From Poteriospumella lacustris (taxonomy: Eukaryota > Sar > Chrysophyceae > Chromulinales > Dinobryaceae), in the NCBI GenBank assembly GCA_008000375.1, contig SMOI01000306.1:1-36915 (forward strand): a DNA stretch of 36,915 nt, read 5' to 3'. Within the stretch, counting starts at the first letter, position 1. Each line of letters opens with the position of its first letter. Of this stretch, positions 29,028 through 36,124 are shown one piece after another. The position numbers were made by a program, and so were the translations under genes. A model generated the notes under the pieces. It was not told where the DNA came from. It did not search any database and saw nothing but the letters and a program-made list of their open reading frames with translations.

Positions 29028-30239
29028 ATGCTGGTGGTCATTCTACTTTTGCTGATCAGACTGGGAAGCCTCTGCTCCTTTCGTCGTCCACTTCTACGTT
29101 GCCATCCCGCGCGACTCAAGCTCCTGAACACGATTGTAGACGTCCCACTAGGGAACAGAGCTTATTCAATTGAGATAGGAGAACAAACTTTGTTGAATGC
29201 CCCATCGTCTCTCCGCGGGGCCAATGTTCTGATTGTGACGAACGAAGTGGTCGCCCCTCTGTACCTGGACTCGACTTCGACGGCCCTTGATTCCGTCTGC
29301 AACAAGGTAAATGGGCTGATTTTGCGTGACGGCGAAGAGCACAAGACGATGGAGACAGTTATGCAAATTTTGGATGCCGCCTTCGCCTGCGGACTGGATC
29401 GTGACGGAGTTTTTGTCGCGTTGGGCGGCGGTGTGATTGGAGACCTTTGCGGGTTCGCGGCGGCTATTTACCAGCGAGGAGTGCGCTTCGTTCAAGCTCC
29501 AACGACTTTGATGGCGATGGTTGACAGCTCTGTAGGAGGTAAGACCGGCGTGAACCACGCCAGGGGAAAGAACCTCATCGGCGCCTTCCACCAGCCCAGC
29601 GCGGTGTTGATCGACCTTCGCACCCTCTCGTCTTTGCCGCATCGCGAGTACGCATCCGCTCTGCCGGAAATTGTGAAGTACGGCTTGATGGCAGATGGGG
29701 GATTCTTATCTTTGCTGGAGACACACTGGGACGCTCTGTTGCGCCGCGATGCCGCCGTCATTCGCACGGTCGTTGGCCATTGCTGCCGATTGAAGGCGAA
29801 CGTTGTTGCGTCCGACGAAACGGAGCACACTGGAGCACGTGCACTGCTCAATCTTGGCCATACCTTCGCTCATGCGATCGAGCGTGGCGCCGGATACGGG
29901 GCCTGGTTGCACGGGGAGGCAGTGGGAGTTGGCCTTCTGATGGCGGCTGATCTGTCGCGGCGCCTCGGCTGGGCGGACGAGCGCCTCGTCCAGCGCATTG
30001 AGCGGCTGTTCACGAGGACCTCCCTCCCCAGGTGGCCGCCACCTGAGCTATCACCAGCGTTGTTTTTGCAGCTGATGAAGCGCGACAAAAAGGTCTCCAA
30101 CGATCAGCTGCGACTTGTGCTGCTGAAGGGGCCGGTGGGAAGCGCTGTGCTGACGCCGGACTTCGACCGTGCAAAGCTCGAAGAGACGCTGCGCTACTTC
30201 TGTCATTCGCATCGCCAATCGACCCCCATCGCTGATTAA
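29028..30239 (+). CDS. aroB: 3-dehydroquinate synthase, plastid-targeted
   Basis: The 403-residue, intronless enzyme makes 3-dehydroquinate from DAHP, the second step of the shikimate pathway. The frame is open further upstream, but the ATG at 29028 begins a typical signal peptide (MLVVILLLLIRLGSLC) followed directly by SFRRP. A phenylalanine at or near the cleavage site is the signature of plastid proteins in ochrophyte algae. The catalytic body is complete: GDGEEHKTMETV-like substrate region (LRDGEEHKTMETV), ALGGGVIGDLCGFAAAIYQR (NAD loop), QAPTTLMAMVDSSVGGKTGV, NLIGAFHQP, the metal ligands in LPEIVKYG, LNLGHTFAHAIE and HGEAVGVG. Length matches single-domain bacterial AroB, unlike the pentafunctional AROM of fungi and oomycetes. 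It is convergent with the AATF gene, 12 bp away. Confidence 0.96.
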   Translation: MLVVILLLLIRLGSLCSFRRPLLRCHPARLKLLNTIVDVPLGNRAYSIEIGEQTLLNAPSSLRGANVLIVTNEVVAPLYLDSTSTALDSVCNKVNGLILRDGEEHKTMETVMQILDAAFACGLDRDGVFVALGGGVIGDLCGFAAAIYQRGVRFVQAPTTLMAMVDSSVGGKTGVNHARGKNLIGAFHQPSAVLIDLRTLSSLPHREYASALPEIVKYGLMADGGFLSLLETHWDALLRRDAAVIRTVVGHCCRLKANVVASDETEHTGARALLNLGHTFAHAIERGAGYGAWLHGEAVGVGLLMAADLSRRLGWADERLVQRIERLFTRTSLPRWPPPELSPALFLQLMKRDKKVSNDQLRLVLLKGPVGSAVLTPDFDRAKLEETLRYFCHSHRQSTPIAD

Positions 30240-30251
30240 ATTACACGGTGA

Positions 30252-31290
30252 CTACTGAAAGAGAGATCTGAATAGCCGGTCGGAGTCGAACGACAAGGAC
30301 GCGGTCTCGTTGCCGAGTGGCGTGGGGAACATGAAGTTCTCCAGTTTGCTGTGGACGACGTAGCGGATTTTGCGGCCCTTGCTCGCCTTTCGGTCGACAC
30401 TGTTCTTGCGGCGCTTCAACTGCCGCAGCGTGGCAAGGTCCTCCCCGCCCAGTTGGGAGTTAGCCGACGCACTCTGCAGGAACGACTTCAACAGCAGCGA
30501 GTAGAAGGCGCCGTCGTCGAACACCTCTCCGTCCCGCCATTGAGAGCGCTTCGACTTCTTCCCAACTTTCCGTAATTGCTCCTCCGCCAACTCGTCTGAA
30601 TGGTATTGCTCAACTCGCAGCAAGCCAAGCGAATCCGCATCAGCAGCAGCGAGAGACAGGTCCTCGTCGCCGAACGCCCTCAGGCGGTCGCTGACGCCCA
30701 ACCGCGGCGTCTCGGCTGCGAGCGGTCGCGACTTCTCGATGGCTTTGTTCTCGTCCGACAACACGTTGTCGATCTACACAACCCCGAGAGCCGCGTGTCA
30801 GACGTTTTCATTCCTTCCGAATCTACGACCAACGTACCTTGTTCCAGAACGAAGTGTGGAAGACCTTCAAGGTCTGCCCTTTGACGCCGCCTCCGAGCAG
30901 CGTCTTGTCGTGCATCTTGTCGAGGACTGGTCGCCACTGCGAGACAAACTGCTGATTTTGGTGTTCTTCAAGACCATTCCAAATTGCATCCAGGTCCTTG
31001 TCAGAGTGGTGATTCGTTTGGCCGAAAGAGTCGACCCGGACGCCAGATATTGACCCTAAACCGCCGACAATTTCTCGAAGATCATCCGCTAGATCAACAT
31101 CCACAACACCGAGGTCAATAGATCTGAAGCCCCCTCCTTCTTTCCCAACTGGTGGCAGTTTGTTGAGAAGTTGGAAAGGTTTTTGCAGCTGAATGCGCAA
31201 TCCCAACAGTTGCTCATACAACTTGAGCTTTTTCTGCGCCGCTTTTGAGGAACGAACGACTTCCTCGGTCGCAGAGCTGCTGGCTATCAT
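30252..31290 (-). CDS. AATF: AATF/Bfr2, ribosome-assembly factor
   Basis: Exons 31290-30838 and 30773-30252 give 324 residues; the 64-nt intron (GTACGT to TAG) joins SFWNK to IDNVLSDENKAIEK. The family's helical core is present (KKLKLYEQLLGLRIQLQKPF, then NKLPP), followed by the conserved PVLDKMHDKT region, VFDDGAFYSLLLKSFL, and the highly conserved VDRKASKGRKIRYVVHSKLE close to the end. AATF/Bfr2 acts with Enp2 and Lcp5 in small-subunit processing in the nucleolus. The ATG at 31290 (MIASSSATEEVV) is the last plausible start; upstream the frame runs into a simple-repeat array translated as Phe/Leu/Cys. The acidic N-terminal 200 or so residues of yeast and human homologues are missing, so either the protein is short or an upstream exon was not recognised. 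Confidence 0.9.
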
Positions 31291-31835
31291 CTCCAACAAC
31301 CAAAAATGTTTGCAGGTCTCCGTATTGAAGTGTACAAAGACTCTGAAGGCTAGCCTGACGAGATGACTGGCGCACTGGCGCGACAAGGAGAGGGCGACAT
31401 GACGACATCGGACAAAGGACAAAGAAACGAACAACGAACAAAGGACAAAAGACAAACGACAAAGGCAAAGAACAAAGGACAAAGAACAAAGGACAAAGAA
31501 CAAAAGACAAAAGACAAACGGCTGGACCAACAAACGCCAGGATCAGACAAAAGACAAAAGACAAACTACAAAAGACAAACTACAAAGGACAAAGGACAAA
31601 GGACAGCGGCTGCTGCTGGGAGAACGCTGCGGCGATGGCTTCGCTATCGACGGCGACGCGAAAGTGAGAGCGTTGTTCGGGTGGCGAACACAAGAAATAC
31701 CGACCAAAACTCAAGCGAACCAACTCCTTTGTATCTCACAGATTTTCCCTAGGTTTTGCTGAGAGAGACTGCGCTGTCCCAAGTGTCGTTTGCTGTGCGG
31801 GGGAAGGATCATTTCAACAACCGCATGCTCATTAT
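31291..31835. promoter_or_regulatory. divergent promoter region, AATF and atypical kinase
   Basis: These 545 nt separate the two outward-facing genes as modelled. About 190 nt are the heptamer array listed below. If AATF has an upstream exon it would have to lie between 31606 and 31760; no acidic coding stretch was visible there. Confidence 0.4.
31412..31604. repeat. long degenerate heptamer array, consensus ACAAARG
   Basis: About two dozen 7-nt units of ACAAAGG, ACAAAAG, ACAAAGA and variants, in two blocks (31412-31518 and 31555-31604) divided by 36 nt of less regular sequence. The plus strand is strongly purine-rich, almost free of T. Variants alternate in places (AAGAACA/AAGGACA), suggesting higher-order duplication of 14-nt pairs. 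Confidence 0.93.
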
Positions 31836-34205
31836 ATGACTGTCCCACCCTCTCAAACCACGTTTTCTCGCGATCTCTCCTTCCCTTCACTTCGTAGTTG
31901 GACTGCGACAGATGATCAATCCACGACCCCAGGCCTGGACGAGAGCTCCTCCACAATCGAGGTTCAAAGTGGTTTCGGAAGACTCGACTTGGCCGAGGCG
32001 GACCCAAACGAAGTTGAAGACAGCATTCATCGCAACGGACGGTTGACGTACAGGGCTACTTCTGTCGACACAGGTCTACCTGATCGGCAGGGCGGCCTCA
32101 CGAAGCGAAAGCTTGATGAGCTGGCGAGGTCGGTCAAAGACGATTTGTCCATCGGCAGCCGCAGTCGACAGTCGTCGAACGGAAATGCCCCCTTCGCCTC
32201 TAGCACAGCGCCCTGTGCGTCAAGCAGTGCCATGTCTGTCAGCGCCGACAGCTCGCCGCTGCCGATCGCCAGCTCTCCACGTCGGAAGACGCTGCGAGTC
32301 CGCGACGAGCCGCCCACCTGCTGCGGTGTCCCGGACTGCCGAACGCTGGGCGCTCTCTGCCCTCAGTGCAGCCGAGCGGTCCGAGATCGATCGGACGACG
32401 TCCTGTTCTGCACGGACCAAGTGTGGGTGACCAGCCAGTGGGTGCAGCTGCAGTGGAAAGAGGTGTTCGGCGAGCGGAACAAGCGCCTCATCCTTCGCCT
32501 GGACGACCACACGGCGCTGGACGCAGACTTTGGGGTGCAGCTGGACCGAGTGCCGCTTCTGCGCACCGCCTACGACGCCAACGGAGCGAAGATCTACCTG
32601 CGACACGGCGACGAGCAGGTGCGCATGTACGCCGTGCGCCTGAGCAGCGACGCTCACCCGCTGTTCAGGAGCGCGCAGAACCGACAGCCGCTGCGCACCG
32701 CGTACGAGGCGTCCTCCGCCAAGCTGCCGGACCACTTCAGCTGGATCGACGAGGTGCTCGTGATCGGCGCAGTGCAGCTGCGCGTGGCGCTGTACCTGGA
32801 GCAGCAGCTGGCCAGCGACCTGGTCATGCGCGTGGTGTGCGACCACCCGGTGTACAGCGACCCGTTGCTGGGCCCGACCGGTCAGAAGCTGCTGGACGGA
32901 CTGGGGCAGCCGCTGTTCGCGAACGTGCAGACGCGCCAACTGCTCGGCGTGTTTCGGAAGAGCAGCCAGCAGCTGGCGTTCCTGCTCGACTGTCTGCGCC
33001 AGGACACCGGCGACGTCATTCTCGGCGGCTTCCGCCCGCGCTCGCAGCTGCGGCCCCAACTGCAGGGCGAGGTGTGTCGCGGCCGCGTGCTGCGCCTCGA
33101 CCGAGCGACCAAGCCGCCCGTGTGGCGCGCGACGGTGCCGCTCGAAGAGGTGTGTCTCAAGGTCGCGCGGCTGGCGCGCGCCGTGGAGCCGCCGCAGATC
33201 CGCGCGCTGGCGTCCGACCTGCGCCTGTTCCGGCAGCTCGTCACGCACCCGCAGCACAGCGAAGACCTCGTGGGCGACGTGCAGGTGATGCAGTTCTTCG
33301 CGCAGCAGCGGGCGCCGGGCTTCCTGCGCTCGCACTGCGTGTGCTTCGACGAGCTGCACCTCTTCTCCGCGACGCGCTTTCTGCCGCTGGGCACGCTCTA
33401 CGACGCGTTTCGCCGCCGCCGCGCGGCCTTCTCCCTGCGGGACGCGCAGCGCGTGATGCGCTTCCTCCTGCGCCAGACGCAGCGCATGCACGCGGCCGGC
33501 CTGAGCCACGGCGACCTGTTTCCGGACAACGTGCTGCTGCGCCAGGCCCACGCCGCCGCCGCCGCCGACGAGGCCGCCGAGGCCGAGGCCGCTGCCGAGG
33601 CCGACGACGGCAGCGAGCTGCAGCGGGTCGAGCTGCTGCTCTTCGACTTCGGCCAGAGCCGCGAGACATGTCCGCGTCCGTCCGCCGCGACGGCCGCCGC
33701 CGCGACGCCGCGCGGCGGCTCGAAGATCCCGCGGCCGCAGGGCAAGCTCACGTGCTACACGCCCGAGGCCGTCGCGGCGCACCTGCTGCCACCGGGCCAC
33801 CCGCTCGCGCCGCTCGTCGCGGCCGTCGAAACGCTGCCGTTCATCGGGGCGCGCGAGGCGCTCGAGCGCGCAGACGCGTGGCAGCTGGGCGTGTGTCTGT
33901 TCATGCTGCTGACGGGCCGCGAGCCGGTCGCCGCGCACAGCGCGCGGCGGCAGGACGAGCTGCTCGACTGGCTCAAGCTCGCCGCCTCGCCCGCCGCGCT
34001 TCGCGCGCACACGACCGAGCTGCGGCGGCGCAGTGCGGAGGCGCTGCGCGGCCGCGACGCGGTGTCCGACGAGGCGTGGGCGCTGCTCGCGCGGCTGCTG
34101 CACCGAGACCCGCGACAGCGCGGCGACTCGGAGCAGCTCGCGGCGCACGACTTCGTGACGACGCCGCTCGACCGACAGCACTTCGCGGGCCCCGTCGGCG
34201 TGTAA
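31836..34205 (+). CDS. atypical protein kinase with novel N-terminal region
   Basis: The intronless 789-residue protein has a Ser/Thr-rich N-terminus (1-155), a cysteine cluster CCGVPDCRTLGALCPQC (about 160-176) that could bind zinc, and an unrecognised region (about 185-430). That region contains a short duplication: LRTAYDANGAKIY and LRTAYEASSAKLP, 44 residues apart. The C-terminal part is kinase-like. A candidate ATP lysine is Lys442 in VCLKVA. The catalytic loop is HGDLFPDN (558-565), with Gly replacing the usual Arg but Asp560 and Asn565 kept. The DFG motif is FDFGQS (604-606). TCYTPEAVA stands in for the APE motif and ADAWQLGVCLFMLLTG for the F-helix. No glycine-rich loop is evident. 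Because the metal-binding residues survive, it is probably active, though a pseudokinase is possible. GC rises steeply towards the 3' end. The stop is 21 bp from that of the convergent dioxygenase gene. Confidence 0.8.
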   Translation: MTVPPSQTTFSRDLSFPSLRSWTATDDQSTTPGLDESSSTIEVQSGFGRLDLAEADPNEVEDSIHRNGRLTYRATSVDTGLPDRQGGLTKRKLDELARSVKDDLSIGSRSRQSSNGNAPFASSTAPCASSSAMSVSADSSPLPIASSPRRKTLRVRDEPPTCCGVPDCRTLGALCPQCSRAVRDRSDDVLFCTDQVWVTSQWVQLQWKEVFGERNKRLILRLDDHTALDADFGVQLDRVPLLRTAYDANGAKIYLRHGDEQVRMYAVRLSSDAHPLFRSAQNRQPLRTAYEASSAKLPDHFSWIDEVLVIGAVQLRVALYLEQQLASDLVMRVVCDHPVYSDPLLGPTGQKLLDGLGQPLFANVQTRQLLGVFRKSSQQLAFLLDCLRQDTGDVILGGFRPRSQLRPQLQGEVCRGRVLRLDRATKPPVWRATVPLEEVCLKVARLARAVEPPQIRALASDLRLFRQLVTHPQHSEDLVGDVQVMQFFAQQRAPGFLRSHCVCFDELHLFSATRFLPLGTLYDAFRRRRAAFSLRDAQRVMRFLLRQTQRMHAAGLSHGDLFPDNVLLRQAHAAAAADEAAEAEAAAEADDGSELQRVELLLFDFGQSRETCPRPSAATAAAATPRGGSKIPRPQGKLTCYTPEAVAAHLLPPGHPLAPLVAAVETLPFIGAREALERADAWQLGVCLFMLLTGREPVAAHSARRQDELLDWLKLAASPAALRAHTTELRRRSAEALRGRDAVSDEAWALLARLLHRDPRQRGDSEQLAAHDFVTTPLDRQHFAGPVGV

Positions 34206-34226
34206 CTTCTCTTATTACAGTTATCG

Positions 34227-35730
34227 TTATCCACTCGCTGCGCCGCGGGGCGCGTCCAGCAGGCGCCGCAGCGGGTGCGCCGAGTCGGCGAAGAGCTGCG
34301 CCGCGAGCCATCGCGCGTCCTTCGCGCCCGACGCCGCGGCGAGCGGGTCGGCGCCGTAGTCGCGCAGCAGCCGCGCGGCGGCGGGGAGGCACTGCGCGCG
34401 CACCGCCTCGTGCAGCAGCGTCCAGCCGCGCGCGTCGCGGCCGTGGCGCACGAGGCGAGCGACCGCCGCGCCGCCCAACGTCGCCGCCGCCCGCAGCAGC
34501 TGCGTCTCCAGCGCCGCGTCGTCGCAGCGCGCAACGCTCGTGAGCCAGCGCCGCCACTCGTCGTTGTCCACCTCGTCCGCCGATGCCGCCTCGCCGACTG
34601 CGATGGCATCGGCGGCGTCGTCGCGCGGCGGCGGCGGCGGCGGTTTGAAGCGCCGGCGAAACGCGTCGGCGGCCGCGCGGTGATTCGTTTGCTCGTGGCC
34701 CCCGACGCGACCCTCGCGCGCTCCGGCGGCCGCGCTGCCCAGCTCCTTGTCGCGGAGGTTCAGCGCGTCGTGGTCGCGCGGCTTGAAGTGCACGAAGACG
34801 TTGGCGTAGGCGTCGCCGCGCAGCGCGAAGGGGCGGCCGTGCAGCACCGTGTGCGACTCGTAGAGCACCACGTCGCCGGGACACATGCTCACGTTGTGGG
34901 CGCGCCCCGCGTGGTCGTAGACCTCCAGCGGCCAGGAGAACACCCGGCGGGCGCCCTCGCCGCACTGCTGCGTGTCGTTCGCGTCCGAGGGCGCGTCGTC
35001 GAGCTGCTGCGCCACCTGCACGATCGCCGACGACACCAGCGGCAGGCGGTCGACGTCTGCGACGCGGGCGGCGGGTTCAGAACGCGGCGCAATGGGACAA
35101 CGGCGCGGGCTGCTTACGTGTTGCGAGCACAGCGCCGCGCTTGTACACGCGGATGCCGTAGAGCGAGGAGGGCTCGACCGGGTAGCCGACCCAGGCCTCG
35201 ACGATCGGCTGCAGCGTCTGCCACAGCAGCTGCTTCAGCCGCAGGCCGCCGCGCAGTCGCGTGTCTTCGAAGGAAACCATGGCGGACGGCGCCTCCCAGT
35301 GGTTGACGTACGTGTTGCCCGGCGGCCAGTCCTCCGGCGCCTCGCGAGAGCGGTGCTGCTCGAAGAACGTGAGCAGCGGCGCCCACGCGCTCTGCGGCAG
35401 CCGCGTCTTCTGGAAACCGACGGCGGTGTAGTTGTGCTGCCTGGGCGGCTGCTGGAGGTTCATGGCCATGCGCGCCTGCTCAGTGGCCTCGCACGAATAG
35501 CGCCCGTAGCGCTCGTAGCAGCCGTGCATCAACCGGTCGTAGCGGCGGGCGTAGAGCGCGTGTCGGCGCCGATCGATGCCGTGGTGAATGGGAAAGGTCA
35601 CATCGACGCCATAGTCGGTCGGAAACTCGCTCTTCTCCGCTTCAAAGAAATCGAGCAGACCACCAAGCGACCAGGCGCACCAGCCGAGCAGCAGCAGCGC
35701 CGCCAGCCGCAGTGACGGCACCGGTCTCAT
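34227..35730 (-). CDS. prolyl-4-hydroxylase-like 2OG-Fe(II) dioxygenase with ankyrin segment
   Basis: Exons 35730-35118 and 35056-34227 give 480 residues; the 61-nt intron (GTAAGC to CAG) splits the codon of the first iron ligand. The spliced text YGIRVYKRGAVLATHVDR has the HxD iron motif (His about 205, Asp about 207) in the P4H context, and the distal ligand is probably the His in TVLHGRPFALRGDAY, followed by ANVFVHFKP. An N-terminal hydrophobic segment (SLRLAALLLLGWCAW) suggests a secretory signal or type II anchor. After the catalytic domain come a poly-Pro linker and a C-terminal segment with ankyrin features (GWTLLHEAVRAQCLPAAARL, then LRDYGADP). Ankyrin repeats are usually cytosolic, so their place behind a secretory leader is odd. 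Substrate is unknown; collagen-like or cell-wall proteins are candidates. Confidence 0.82.
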
Positions 35731-36124
35731 GCTACAGGACGGCAGACGTGGTTATTGACTGTAGCTCATCCTCGGGCGCTCCTTCGCTGCCCATCACCGT
35801 CATTGGGTTCTTTCTCGACTCCGACGGTGCCAGGTGGAGCGACCGATGTCCTAAGTACATATATTCGAGAAATTAAATGGCCACATAATGTGACTTTGGT
35901 GTACTATACGTACAATCGCAGTGTAGCCGTTTCAGATTCTGTGTCATCCGCCGGCGGCTCTGCTCAACGGGCCACGGTCACGGTGGGTCCACGGTCTATC
36001 GTCATTAAGGTGGAGGTCGATGGTCTGTGGCCTACGGTCCAGGAGTGGGCCACATGTGCCACAAATCGAGCCATTTCCGGCGGGGAATCATCGCCAACTC
36101 ATTTCGCTCGGGCGTGTTCTGCCG
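35731..36124. promoter_or_regulatory. divergent promoter region, dioxygenase and HECT ligase
   Basis: These 394 nt lie between outward-facing starts. An AT-rich patch at 35855-35880 (ACATATATTCGAGAAATTAA) may hold core promoter sequence. GGTCCACGG-like and ACGGTC fragments recur between 35970 and 36050. Confidence 0.4.

Noticed and set aside
31294-31533. Phe/Leu/Cys-rich N-terminal extension of AATF resembling membrane segments
   Set aside because: It is the heptamer array translated on the minus strand; the apparent hydrophobic segments follow from repeated CTTTGTC, not from a membrane protein.
32220-34181. 653-codon minus-strand frame opposite the atypical kinase
   Set aside because: Leu/Arg/His/Gln-rich shadow; the plus strand carries the HGD and DFG motifs in a complete frame.
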